Origin: Bacteroidales bacterium
GTDB taxonomy: Bacteria; Bacteroidota; Bacteroidia; Bacteroidales; FEN-979
DNA: 64,000 nucleotides
Direction of reading: 5' to 3'
NCBI GenBank assembly: GCA_030681475.1
Contig: JAUXWT010000049.1
Span: 104,871-168,870 of the forward strand
The translations under genes and the position numbers were made by a program. This document shows positions 51,305 to 59,967 of the stretch, in pieces. Position 1 is the stretch's first letter; every line of letters begins with the position of its first letter. The notes beneath the pieces were generated by a model, which saw only the letters and a list, made by a program, of their open reading frames with translations, did no database searches and had not been told where the DNA came from.

Positions 51305-52471
51305 TCAATTACACTTGTTGTACAGTGAATCCCGCTCGACCGGAATTCGTTTTGCCTCAATGATCATGGTTATCATCTGCGATACCGTCATTACCGGGTT
51401 CTGATCCCCGGCGCCGGCCAGTGAATAGATCCTGGTCGAATCGTTGATGGTTCCATCAAGGTCGTCAACTCCAAACGACAGGGCCACTTGCGCGAGTTTC
51501 CTCCCAACAGCAGGCCAATAGGCTTTCATGTGTGAAAAATTATCGAGATAGATGCGTGCCACCGCATACATTTTCATATCCTCAACAACAGAAACTACCG
51601 GGGTATCTGACATCGCATTGTTGGTGTTGTGGAACTTCAGCGGAATAAATGCATTGAATCCACCAGTGCGGTCCTGTACCTGGCGCAGCCTTTCGAGATG
51701 GTCGATCCGTTGGGTGTAATTCTCCTTATGCCCGTAAAGCATGGTAGCATTTGTCGGGATGCCGAGGGAGTGTGCCGTTTCGTGGATGTCGATCCAGGTT
51801 TGGGAAGTTGATTTCATTCCGCAAATGTCTTTTCGTATGTTTTCGTCAAAGATCTCTGCCCCGCCTCCCGGAATTGAATCAAGTCCGCAGGCTTTAAGAT
51901 ATACGAGCCCTTCCTTCAAAGTCATACCCGATTTATTAATCATATAGTCAAGTTCGACCGCCGAATAAGCCTTTACATGGAGATAGGGTCTTGCAGCCTT
52001 GATCTTTTTCAGCAGGTCTCCGTAATAAAAAATGTCACGATCGGGATGTACCGCTCCGGTTATATGTATTTCCTTGACGTTTTTTTCCTGCCCGTTAACT
52101 TTTTCAAGAATCTCGTCAACCGTAAGTTCCCAACTTGTTTTACTGAAATGATGCGAGTATGAACAAAACTTGCACTTATTGATGCAGATGTTGGAAGGTT
52201 CAATGTGAAAATTACGGATATAATAGGCATGGTCACCGTGTTTCCGCCGGCGTATCTGATCAGCTAATTTTCCCAGAAATCCCAATTCACCCTGTTCAAA
52301 AAGCATAACACCTTCGGAGGGTGAGATCCTTTCTCCATCAGCCACCTTTCGGAAAATCTCATTTAAATCTTCCGGAATTCTTAACAGGCTTGTTATGGAC
52401 CCTATGTTTTGGTTTGTCAAAGCTTTTCTAAAGTTTAATAATCTTCCTGACCAGTCTTCGGTCTCCGTCAT
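51305..52471 (-). CDS. mqnE: Aminodeoxyfutalosine synthase (radical SAM)
   Basis: Joins enolpyruvyl benzoate with a radical from S-adenosylmethionine to give aminofutalosine, the first steps of the futalosine pathway. 388 residues: radical SAM cluster CINKCKFC (Cys96, Cys100, Cys103) with CSYSHHF, then EIHITGAVHPDRDI, KAYSAVELDYM, GLDSIPGGGAEIFDENIR, NATMLYGHKE, FIPLKFHNTN and FSHMKAYWPAVGRKLAQVALSFG, all as in MqnE rather than MqnC. Its start at 52471 overlaps the end of the upstream peptidase gene by 44 bp; a TTG start at codon 18 is possible. The order mqnE-thiF-thiS is unusual. Confidence 0.92.
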   Translation of the reverse strand: MTETEDWSGRLLNFRKALTNQNIGSITSLLRIPEDLNEIFRKVADGERISPSEGVMLFEQGELGFLGKLADQIRRRKHGDHAYYIRNFHIEPSNICINKCKFCSYSHHFSKTSWELTVDEILEKVNGQEKNVKEIHITGAVHPDRDIFYYGDLLKKIKAARPYLHVKAYSAVELDYMINKSGMTLKEGLVYLKACGLDSIPGGGAEIFDENIRKDICGMKSTSQTWIDIHETAHSLGIPTNATMLYGHKENYTQRIDHLERLRQVQDRTGGFNAFIPLKFHNTNNAMSDTPVVSVVEDMKMYAVARIYLDNFSHMKAYWPAVGRKLAQVALSFGVDDLDGTINDSTRIYSLAGAGDQNPVMTVSQMITMIIEAKRIPVERDSLYNKCN

Positions 52472-54092
52472 TTATCCCCAACAGGTAAACGCCTGCCTCA
52501 AATCCTGTCATGTCAACCTGCGTCTCCGGTTCTGTCCCTGAGTTCCAGTTGCCGGAATAGCGCCAATTTCCCCATATGTCGGAAACCGTTAATTGAATGA
52601 TTTTTCCATGCGATGTTAAAGTTTTGATATTCAATATTTCAGTAACAGGATTTGGAAATACCTTGATCCATTCAAGCGTGGGTTTCTCCTGAACCGAAAT
52701 CGCCCATCCTTTCAGGGTCATCAGACCGGTGTTATCCGGATCAAGCCAGTATTTGAGCACACTGGCCGAATCGGTTCCATTCTGATCCCAGGAGTAAGAA
52801 AACATGCCATAGTAATCGGGCAGATTCAGTGATGCAGAATCGCATGACGAATCACCGCCTGTAAGTGTTCCGATCAGCAATCCCTGGTTGTCAAAAATTG
52901 GTGAGCCTGAAGAGCCGCCTTCGGTAACTCCATGCCCTTTTGGTGTTCCTTTCCAGGTTACCCGCCAATGGGCAAGGAATGGATTTCCGATCCAGTGTGC
53001 CGGTTGAAGTGGCGTAGTATAGGTTGATATTTTTTTAATATCCCCCTGCGGATGGTGTATTGATGTACCTGAGGGACTTGGCGGGTTTGTTTCACGACTC
53101 CATCCATTGTAATAGACATTGAAAGATTCGGGAATATCAGCGTTCAATAAAACCAGGAAAAAATCTGATCCATTTGCCCCGGCATTGCCGCCTTGAGCTA
53201 TCTTAGCTGCTCCGGTCATCGATTTAAGCGGAGGTTCGATTGAAGGATTGGGACAACCGGCGCCATCGTAATTAAAATAAAAGATCCACTGGCTTAAATC
53301 CGTTACAGTAGAGTATCTTCCGCAATGGTCAGCCGTAAGCACATAAGGTTTACCGTCGTGCCGGGTGTTGTCAACCAGCGATCCGGTGCACCAGACACTG
53401 CTGCCGCCGCGTTTTACAATGATCCGGGTAACGCTGCGTTTTTGTTTTTGCCAATCGTTGCCTTCCGGGCAGTTGACATTCACCTCACATTTCCCCGAGC
53501 CACCAAAACCGGCAATGGCTCCGGGATAGACCGATATCCCTCGATAGGCATAGCCAACCTCTGAAACATGAAGGTCAGGCATTGGTTTACCTGCCGGAAC
53601 ATTGTACTCCAGGGTAAGTTCATCACCGTAGATCAAACCTGTCGCAAAAGTTTCCAGGTTGTTGTTATTCATGGATGTGAAAGCGCCGAGCAATTGCGTT
53701 CTCCTGGGATTGTAAACGAAGACTTTTCCCTCCTCCGGAATATTGAATTTGTCGAAATAAAGGATCAAGGCCTTCGCACCAGGAGAAATGATATTGATCC
53801 GCCAGACTTTGGTTCCGTCGGCCGACGTAACCCATTGCCCCGAATTGCCAATCCCGATATCAACAGGCTGATTCACCGCGAAGCGGTATGGCAAAGATGA
53901 TTGGATGTCTTCTAAGGCTAAATCATCCATCGAGGGAGGCTCAACTGTGAAAATACGACCAGTGTCGGGCATGATCGCCTGAGAAAAGCTGCAAGGTACT
54001 CCGCCCTGGCTCAACTGTGAATAAAGATCGGTGGATAATAAGGTCAGTATCAAAACGATCAGGAAAAAAGCGGTGTTGAAAAGTAATTTCAT
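52428..54092 (-). CDS. T9SS-secreted lysyl-endopeptidase-like S1 protease
   Basis: 554 residues. Signal peptide (LLFNTAFFLIVLILTLLS), N-terminal beta domain (~35-200) as in large secreted trypsin-like enzymes of Bacteroidota, then a trypsin-fold domain with His256 (VLTADHCG), Asp310 (GSDFFLVLL) and Ser395 (EGGSSGSPIF). The order and spacing and the WCTGSLVDNT Cys match the Achromobacter lysyl endopeptidase group. The C-terminus has a type A sorting domain (KVFPNPVTEIL near 474, ending VRKIIKL). The triad is complete, so it is probably active outside the cell. Cleavage after Lys is only family-based. It overlaps mqnE and starts 11 nt after the C10-like gene. Confidence 0.9.
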   Translation of the reverse strand: MKLLFNTAFFLIVLILTLLSTDLYSQLSQGGVPCSFSQAIMPDTGRIFTVEPPSMDDLALEDIQSSLPYRFAVNQPVDIGIGNSGQWVTSADGTKVWRINIISPGAKALILYFDKFNIPEEGKVFVYNPRRTQLLGAFTSMNNNNLETFATGLIYGDELTLEYNVPAGKPMPDLHVSEVGYAYRGISVYPGAIAGFGGSGKCEVNVNCPEGNDWQKQKRSVTRIIVKRGGSSVWCTGSLVDNTRHDGKPYVLTADHCGRYSTVTDLSQWIFYFNYDGAGCPNPSIEPPLKSMTGAAKIAQGGNAGANGSDFFLVLLNADIPESFNVYYNGWSRETNPPSPSGTSIHHPQGDIKKISTYTTPLQPAHWIGNPFLAHWRVTWKGTPKGHGVTEGGSSGSPIFDNQGLLIGTLTGGDSSCDSASLNLPDYYGMFSYSWDQNGTDSASVLKYWLDPDNTGLMTLKGWAISVQEKPTLEWIKVFPNPVTEILNIKTLTSHGKIIQLTVSDIWGNWRYSGNWNSGTEPETQVDMTGFEAGVYLLGINDGDRRLVRKIIKL

Positions 54093-54102
54093 TCGATGAT
54101 TG

Positions 54103-56598
54103 TTAATGATTAAGTATGGATATCTTTCTTGTCACTTCTTCCGCCCCGTATTTAATCCGGAGCAGGTAAATACCCTGTGGGATGTTGCTTATATCGAGCA
54201 TGATCTTCTCCGGTTCCGCAACTTCATGCCACGAGGAGATCCATTCTCCAAGGATGTTGATCATTTCAATAGCTACCGGTGCAGGGCCGGTTGCCGGACT
54301 ATTTAGAAATAACAGATCTCTGGCAGGATTCGGATATATGACCAGTCTGTCCAGTATGGTTTTATCACTAAGTCCCAGGGATGAAGTAATTGAAATATCA
54401 TCGATCATAAAGATGAAACCATCGTTTGTGACACACTGAATGGCAACATATACATCCTGGTTTGTATAGTCAGAAAGGCTGTAGGTTCTCCTCGTCCAAT
54501 CCACCGGGGCCGATTCAGGCTGAGGGGTAAGCGGAGAGAAACTTGAAGGACTAAGGTCAGTGGTTGAAACTGAAACATTGTAGCGTTCCTCTCCGAACTG
54601 ATTGTTATAGGTTTTAACCCAAAATTCAACCTGCGGGTTTAGTCCCAGGCTCATTTTAGGTGAGATCAGCCATTTATCATTGGGGTTTAGCGGGGGTACC
54701 GAAGAAAAGCTGCATCCCAGTTTCTGCCCCGAGTGGACCGGCATATTAGTTTGAACTTCACTGTTTAGAGGAGGTGTGGTTTTCCATGGATTAAAACAGA
54801 TGAAGGCCATTGGCTGGTAGTTATGCGGGAATGAAACTGACTGAATTCCATACGTGCTTCCACCTTTTACATCAACAACAGTCCATGGATTGAGGGCGGT
54901 GGTAAAATCGCTGAATAATTCAAAATCAAGATACATGGACGTGGAATACCCCGTTACCGTGATATAAGCGGTTTTGGTAACAGAATCAATAGATGATCCG
55001 TTGCTCACTTTCAGACTTACCGGGTAACTTCCCGGGGCTGAATACTTGATTCCTTCAGGATTTTGAGTGATGGAGGTGGATGGTGTTCCTCCCGTGAATT
55101 TCCAGTTCCAGGTTGTGGGTAACCCCGAGGACTGATCTGAAAAATTAATGGCCTCTCCCACCCTGACAGTGGTTTTATCGGCAGTAAAATCGGCGGCGAG
55201 CGTGCTTGGAGCCTGAGGTTTAACCTCAAGGTCATCGATCATCATCAGGAAGTTGTCATTTGAAACACAATGAATTGCTATATAGATCTTCTGATTGTTA
55301 AAATTCGACAGGTTAAAGTTCATTTTTGTCCATGCGAGGGTTGTCTGCAATGGTTGAATGCCGGAGATGGTAGTATAACTTTCCGGCATGTTATCGGTTG
55401 TTGAAACAGCCACCGTGTAGTTATCCAACCCGTACAGGTCGTTGTAGGATTTGATCCAAAATGAGAAACTGCCGTTTATACCCAGTTGTATCTGAGGAGA
55501 AATGAACCAGTCGTTGTTTGAAGGGGGATTAGACGAAAAACAGGCGCCAAACCGTTGTCCAGAATGTGGCTGTATGGCCTGATCGGATGCCATGGATGGC
55601 ACAACCGATGCCGGGTTGAAACTGATAAAGGCCATGGGTTCCGATTGATGAGGGAATGAATATCCGGTAATCCCATAGGTGTCATGCATATCCACATCCT
55701 TAACCGTCCAATCGTTAAAAGTGAGGGCAAAATCAGGCACGTTTTCAAAATCCATGATATAGCTGCTAGGGCCGGGAGAGGATGGTGCAAGATTGAACAA
55801 AGCGCGCTGGTGATAAGCAAAATTAACAGTGCCGGGACGGAGGTTGTCCAGGCGATAGTAACCATCATGGGCGCCGCCCATCCCCCAGTTAAAATGGAAC
55901 TGATCGCCCTGGTAGCCATCGCAGACAAAGAAGTTTTGAATTAACCCAAGGCTATCGGTACCGTAAAAGAGCAGCGGATGTTCAGCATCGAGTTCATCCC
56001 GCAACATGGCCATCCATACAGTGTCGCTATAATCCGCTTTCGATTTCCAATTAGCTGTATTCGGATAGCTGAAATATTTCACAAAAGCCGAATCAATCTT
56101 ATTAAATTCCGAGATGGACGCAAGTGACCCAAAGTTAATGTCATGGGCAACACCGCATTGATAGATCAGGGTCGCGAGGCCTTCGTTGTCCGTGATCAGG
56201 GAATCGGGCATGGTGCCCCAATGATAAATTGTCGTTCCGAAGTTGGCATACTGGATCCCATATTTCGGATGCAGATTTCCATGTTCACCTGTACCATGGG
56301 CAGGGTATTGGTAATATTTCATGATCTGCGACATGGCTACTGCGCCTGCACCGGCGGGCACATGAAGGCATGTTGCCTGTGAAGCGGTATCAGTGGGACA
56401 TGAGGCGTTGTAACGGCATCCCTCGCCCCATCTGGTTTGTAACAACGGACCGATACCACCCACAGACGGGGGAATCCTGGTCAGCGTACTTTCAGGCTTA
56501 AAACATCTTTTCAGTGCAATGGATGGGTTCTGTCCGGTTAAATTCCCCTGTCCGGCGAAAATGAGAATTACCGTCAGAAACGTGATATTTGATATCAT
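54103..56598 (-). CDS. C10-peptidase-like secreted protein with catalytic residues lost, T9SS sorted
   Basis: 831 residues from ATG 56598 (signal peptide ISNITFLTVILIFAG). Earlier ATGs at 56616 and 56658 are less likely: 56658 lies in a hairpin and a -7 box sits between. Residues ~30-265 are a streptopain-like C10 domain (LLQTRWGEGCRYNASCP, SQIMKYYQYPAHGTG, DGYQGDQFHFNWGMGG). At the Cys position is Ala84 (PAGAGAVAMSQ, codon GCA) and at the His position is Asn222 (IQNFFVCDG), so both catalytic residues are gone. Two copies of a cleaved-adhesin/choice-of-anchor type beta domain (~280-460 and ~560-740) flank a PKD domain (~470-550). The end is a T9SS sorting domain (IYPNPARDLL). A binding or regulatory role is likely. 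Confidence 0.88.
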   Translation of the reverse strand: MISNITFLTVILIFAGQGNLTGQNPSIALKRCFKPESTLTRIPPSVGGIGPLLQTRWGEGCRYNASCPTDTASQATCLHVPAGAGAVAMSQIMKYYQYPAHGTGEHGNLHPKYGIQYANFGTTIYHWGTMPDSLITDNEGLATLIYQCGVAHDINFGSLASISEFNKIDSAFVKYFSYPNTANWKSKADYSDTVWMAMLRDELDAEHPLLFYGTDSLGLIQNFFVCDGYQGDQFHFNWGMGGAHDGYYRLDNLRPGTVNFAYHQRALFNLAPSSPGPSSYIMDFENVPDFALTFNDWTVKDVDMHDTYGITGYSFPHQSEPMAFISFNPASVVPSMASDQAIQPHSGQRFGACFSSNPPSNNDWFISPQIQLGINGSFSFWIKSYNDLYGLDNYTVAVSTTDNMPESYTTISGIQPLQTTLAWTKMNFNLSNFNNQKIYIAIHCVSNDNFLMMIDDLEVKPQAPSTLAADFTADKTTVRVGEAINFSDQSSGLPTTWNWKFTGGTPSTSITQNPEGIKYSAPGSYPVSLKVSNGSSIDSVTKTAYITVTGYSTSMYLDFELFSDFTTALNPWTVVDVKGGSTYGIQSVSFPHNYQPMAFICFNPWKTTPPLNSEVQTNMPVHSGQKLGCSFSSVPPLNPNDKWLISPKMSLGLNPQVEFWVKTYNNQFGEERYNVSVSTTDLSPSSFSPLTPQPESAPVDWTRRTYSLSDYTNQDVYVAIQCVTNDGFIFMIDDISITSSLGLSDKTILDRLVIYPNPARDLLFLNSPATGPAPVAIEMINILGEWISSWHEVAEPEKIMLDISNIPQGIYLLRIKYGAEEVTRKISILNH

Positions 56599-56621
56599 TT
56601 TAAATTTAAGCAACATCAGTA

Positions 56622-56629
56622 CAAAATTA
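56622..56629 (-). promoter_or_regulatory. Bacteroidota -7 box for the C10-like gene
   Basis: Minus-strand TAATTTTG, a full match to TAnnTTTG; 23 nt before ATG 56598. Confidence 0.5.
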
Positions 56630-56646
56630 CGCTTTTTATATTTAAA

Positions 56647-56681
56647 TGAAACAGGCATGGAGTGATCCCATGCCTGTTTCA
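56647..56681 (-). terminator. Terminator-like hairpin after the MFS gene
   Basis: A 14-bp perfect stem: 56647-56660 (GAAACAGGCATGG) with 56668-56681, loop 7. It follows the MFS gene and has a weak T-rich run after it on the minus strand. It contains the upstream ATG at 56658, arguing against that start for the C10-like gene. Confidence 0.7.
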
Positions 56682-56714
56682 GGTAATACTGATTTATATT
56701 GTGGGTGCGGAAGG

Positions 56715-58136
56715 TCAGGTCTGTTTATTTGGCAACTCCAGACCATAGTTTTTAAGCTTATCTTCCCGCTTCAGCAGAAAGCCCAGAATTATTGCGATAA
56801 CGCCGAGGCTTGAAAAGACCAGCATGGGCACGGTATAATTATAGACAACTGTTGTGTCACCATTGTGGATCGCCTCTGCCACACCAGGGTTGACAAGTTC
56901 AATAACGACGCCGATAAACCAGGGAACGAACATCAAACCAATATTCTGAATAAAGAACACGAGGGCGAATGCTGATCCGAGATACCGTTCCTCAACTATT
57001 TTCGGAACAGAGGGCCACATGGAGGCAGGAACAAGTGAAAAGGCCACACCCAATATCAGAATTGCAATAATAGCTAAAACTGTACTATTTGGCATAAAGG
57101 CAAAGGCGAGATGTGCCAGTGTAAGCAATATCGCACCATAGATCATGATTGAGGCTCCTTTACCCTTTTTATCCAGAAAGTACCCGATTATCGGAGTGAG
57201 TAAAATGGTGCCGATAGGAAGAAGGCCTGAAATCTTACCTGCGATCTGAGCTTCCACGCCAAGTTTCGATTGCATCATATGCACTGCATATTTCAAAAAC
57301 GGGAAAACCCCGGAATAAAAAAGGACGCAGAGTAGTGAAATCAGAATAAAACCACGGTTTGTAATTATTTTGGCCAAATCTTTTAAATGAAATTCTTCCG
57401 TAGGATCAGCTCCCGGGCCTGAATTGCCTGTTTGGTTATCCAACTTCCTGTCCATGAACGTGTACATCAAAAAGGATAGAAACCCAATGCAGATTAAGGC
57501 AACTCCAACATATACAGGGTTTAAAACATTGCCGGTCCTGATGCCGTCAACGACCTTAACCCCTGCCATGTCGGCCGAAAAGAAAAAAGCCACTGAGGCG
57601 CCCAGACGGGCAGTTGCTAACTGCATCCCCATGGCAAGCGCCATTTCCTTGCCCTTAAACCACTTTACAACAGTTCTTGATGTAGTAATTCCGGCCATTT
57701 CAACACCAATACCAAAAATACTATACCCTAATGATGCCATTTTAGCGGTGGCAGGCATGGATATCCAGAATGAGTTGAAAAAATCATACCCGAATCCCCC
57801 TTCATAAAAATAGGGTGACAATCCGTAAAGCTTGATCAATCCTCCGAGCAGCATCACGATCGTAGCTGTGAGTCCGGTAAAACGGATTCCCATTTTATCA
57901 AGGATGATACCGGAGATAATCAGAAATCCAAGTACGTTCAACATGTATTCCGAGCCGGAGAAAAAACCGTAATCACTGGGGGACCATACATAAGGTTTTA
58001 TTTCGAGTAACGAAGCAAGCGGGGCAATCATGTCAACGAAATAATACGCTGATAGCATGGTGAATGAAATCAGCCCCAGGGCAGTCCAACGCGCTGTCTT
58101 TGAATTGCTCAATAACCTTTGAATTTTTTCAGTCAT
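56715..58136 (-). CDS. MFS transporter
   Basis: 473 residues from ATG 58136 (TEKIQRLLSNSKTARW). About twelve hydrophobic helices: ALGLISFTMLSAYYFVDMIAPLA first, GSEYMLNVLGFLIISGIILDKMGIRFTG with the family GxLxDRxG-like loop (GIILDKMGIR), and the second-half counterpart GYFLDKKGKGASI. The loop between helices 6 and 7 is acidic (GPGADPTEEFHL). The end SAFALVFFIQNIGLMFVPWFIG resembles animal MFSD1-type carriers of dipeptides, but this is only a family impression. It is transcribed from its own box and ended by a hairpin; nearest neighbours do not reveal the substrate. Confidence 0.85.
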   Translation of the reverse strand: MTEKIQRLLSNSKTARWTALGLISFTMLSAYYFVDMIAPLASLLEIKPYVWSPSDYGFFSGSEYMLNVLGFLIISGIILDKMGIRFTGLTATIVMLLGGLIKLYGLSPYFYEGGFGYDFFNSFWISMPATAKMASLGYSIFGIGVEMAGITTSRTVVKWFKGKEMALAMGMQLATARLGASVAFFFSADMAGVKVVDGIRTGNVLNPVYVGVALICIGFLSFLMYTFMDRKLDNQTGNSGPGADPTEEFHLKDLAKIITNRGFILISLLCVLFYSGVFPFLKYAVHMMQSKLGVEAQIAGKISGLLPIGTILLTPIIGYFLDKKGKGASIMIYGAILLTLAHLAFAFMPNSTVLAIIAILILGVAFSLVPASMWPSVPKIVEERYLGSAFALVFFIQNIGLMFVPWFIGVVIELVNPGVAEAIHNGDTTVVYNYTVPMLVFSSLGVIAIILGFLLKREDKLKNYGLELPNKQT

Positions 58137-58175
58137 ATTTATAAGTATATAATGTTGGGATTTGTTAACAGGGCA

Positions 58176-58183
58176 CAAAGCTA
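58176..58183 (-). promoter_or_regulatory. Bacteroidota -7 box for the MFS gene
   Basis: Minus-strand TAGCTTTG, a full match to TAnnTTTG, 39 nt before ATG 58136. Confidence 0.5.
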
Positions 58184-58234
58184 AAAAATAATCATATATT
58201 GCAAGACGATTCCTGACAATAACTTTGAAATGGT

Positions 58235-58242
58235 TATTTTTG
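58235..58242 (+). promoter_or_regulatory. Bacteroidota -7 box for mqnB
   Basis: TATTTTTG, a full match to TAnnTTTG, 15 nt before ATG 58258. Confidence 0.5.
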
Positions 58243-58257
58243 TTGAAATATATTTTC

Positions 58258-58956
58258 ATGAATCTTCTTCTTGTTGCGGCTACTGCTATTGAGATCAAAC
58301 CATTTACTGAGCGACTCGTTAGAGCAGGGAGACCAGGTGAGCAGCTTACACAGTACCAATTTAACGCCATCACAATAGATGTTCTGATTACCGGGGCCGG
58401 CATGGTGCCAACTGCCTATTTCCTTGGAAAACAATTGACTTGCAGGCATTACGATCTCACCATCAATGCAGGTCTTGCAGGGACATTTCACGAATCGTTG
58501 CCGCTTGGAACAGTGGTGAATGTTGTCGAAGATCAAATGAGCGATCTGGGCGCCGAGGATGGAGACAAATTTCATTCGGTTTTCGCTCTTGGACTGACTG
58601 ATCCGGATTCCATTCCATTTCGTGAAGGCAAACTGATCAACGATTTCAGGGAATCCGGGATATTCGCTGAAATTGAAACGCTCAGGAACCTTCCGCATGT
58701 GAGTTCCATTACATCAAATACCGTGCATGGAAATGCTGCGAGCATTGCCAGAATACAAAGTATCTCGCCAGCCGATATCGAGAGCATGGAAGGCGCTGCA
58801 TTTTTTTATGTGTGCTTTTGTGAAAAAAATCCATGCCTGCAGATCAGGGCTGTTTCAAACCTGGTGGAAGAACGTGACAAAACGCGATGGAATACCGATC
58901 TTGCTATAACGAATCTTTGCGATGTGTTATGGGCAATTACGATGTCCCATGCTTGA
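58258..58956 (+). CDS. mqnB: Futalosine hydrolase
   Basis: Removes hypoxanthine from futalosine to give dehypoxanthine futalosine in menaquinone synthesis. 232 residues with the nucleoside phosphorylase-like fold: LLVAATAIEIKPF at the start, VLITGAGMVPTAYFLGK, LTINAGLAGTFHESLPLGTVVNV, and ADIESMEGAAFFYVC (catalytic Glu region) with a final RAVSNLVEERDKTRW (Asp replaced locally by Glu). ATG at 58258 is chosen because the longer frame only adds upstream sequence with the -7 box. It precedes mqnD by about 127 nt with its own promoter between. Confidence 0.9.
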   Translation: MNLLLVAATAIEIKPFTERLVRAGRPGEQLTQYQFNAITIDVLITGAGMVPTAYFLGKQLTCRHYDLTINAGLAGTFHESLPLGTVVNVVEDQMSDLGAEDGDKFHSVFALGLTDPDSIPFREGKLINDFRESGIFAEIETLRNLPHVSSITSNTVHGNAASIARIQSISPADIESMEGAAFFYVCFCEKNPCLQIRAVSNLVEERDKTRWNTDLAITNLCDVLWAITMSHA

Positions 58957-59051
58957 AATATTGAGCAAACTTCCCTCATTCATTGATATTTATTCATGAA
59001 TAATCATATAAATATCATGTTAATCAATTAACAGATTAATTATTTTGTGAT

Positions 59052-59059
59052 TATTTTTG
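59052..59059 (+). promoter_or_regulatory. Bacteroidota -7 box for mqnD
   Basis: TATTTTTG, a full match to TAnnTTTG, 24 nt before ATG 59084. Confidence 0.5.
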
Positions 59060-59083
59060 CTATGTTCCATATTACAAAGCTCA

Positions 59084-59881
59084 ATGTTGTCCCTCGCTAT
59101 TTCCCCTTGTCCCAACGACACATTTATTTTTGATGCGCTCATCCATCAAAGAATCAATCTTGAAGGGCTGAAATTCGATTACAAATTATACGATGTTGAA
59201 ACACTCAACAAAATGGCGATGGAGGGTGGTATTGACATGATCAAAGTAAGTTTCTTCACCTACCTGATGCTGCAGGAAAATTTCGTATTACTGGATTCAG
59301 GAAGTGCGATGGGGTTTGGCAACGGGCCTGTATTGATCAGTAAGGATAAATATTCCCTGGAAGATTTGCCAAATCTAAGCGTTGCTATTCCTGGAGAATT
59401 TACTACCGCGCATATGCTCTTCAGGATTGTCTCGCCCGGGGAGAAGAAAAAGGTTTTCATGGTGTTTTCAGAGATTGAGCGTGCGATTCTTGACGGAACA
59501 GTTGACGCCGGGGTAATTATCCATGAAAATCGTTTCACTTACAAAAAGCTTGGGCTAAAAAAGATCCTTGACCTGGGAGAATACTGGGAACAGTTGACAG
59601 GATTGCCAATCCCGCTCGGATGTATCATCGTTAGAAAAGGCCTCGGTTATAATATGATCAATAAACTCAACCGCATCATGGCACGAAGCGTGGAATACGC
59701 CTTTAAACACCCGGATGTGGCGATGCCCTTCGTAAGGAAATATGCACAAGGTATGGACGAAGTTGTTATGCAAAAACATATCCGCCTGTATGTCAATGAG
59801 AATACCTTGAGTCTTGGAACCGGGGGGAAGGTGGCCATTACCAGGTTACAGCAGGTTGCGATGGAGAAGGGGCTTATATAG
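59084..59881 (+). CDS. mqnD: 1,4-dihydroxy-6-naphthoate synthase
   Basis: Late enzyme of the futalosine pathway: turns cyclic dehypoxanthine futalosine into 1,4-dihydroxy-6-naphthoate. 265 residues with a periplasmic-binding-protein-like fold. Marks are SLAISPCPNDTFIFDALIH (start of the family), LDSGSAMGFGNGPVLIS, VAIPGEFTTAHMLFRI, GTVDAGVIIHENRFTY (with the catalytic His) and LPIPLGCIIVRKGL. ATG 59084 gives this conserved start; a TTG at 59057 is less likely. The stop is 3 nt before an 8-bp repeat array that leads to the decarboxylase gene. Confidence 0.94.
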   Translation: MLSLAISPCPNDTFIFDALIHQRINLEGLKFDYKLYDVETLNKMAMEGGIDMIKVSFFTYLMLQENFVLLDSGSAMGFGNGPVLISKDKYSLEDLPNLSVAIPGEFTTAHMLFRIVSPGEKKKVFMVFSEIERAILDGTVDAGVIIHENRFTYKKLGLKKILDLGEYWEQLTGLPIPLGCIIVRKGLGYNMINKLNRIMARSVEYAFKHPDVAMPFVRKYAQGMDEVVMQKHIRLYVNENTLSLGTGGKVAITRLQQVAMEKGLI

Positions 59882-59884
59882 AAA

Positions 59885-59956
59885 ATGGCGAAATGGCGAA
59901 ATGGCGAAATGGCGAAATGGCGAAATGGCGAAATGGCGAAATGGCGAAATGGTGAA
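59885..59956 (+). repeat. Tandem octamer repeat, eight perfect units plus one variant
   Basis: ATGGCGAA eight times (59885-59948) then ATGGTGAA (59949-59956). It starts 3 nt after the mqnD stop and ends 11 nt before the ATG of the decarboxylase gene. No spacers, so it is not a CRISPR. Confidence 0.97.
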
Positions 59957-59967
59957 ACAGGGTATTG

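Noticed and set aside
56599..56658. N-terminal extension of the C10-like protein from ATG 56658
   Set aside because: This ATG lies in the terminator hairpin of the upstream gene and upstream of the -7 box, and the extension would push the signal peptide inward.
59885..59956. CRISPR array
   Set aside because: Units are 8 bp, head to tail, with no spacers and no cas genes nearby.
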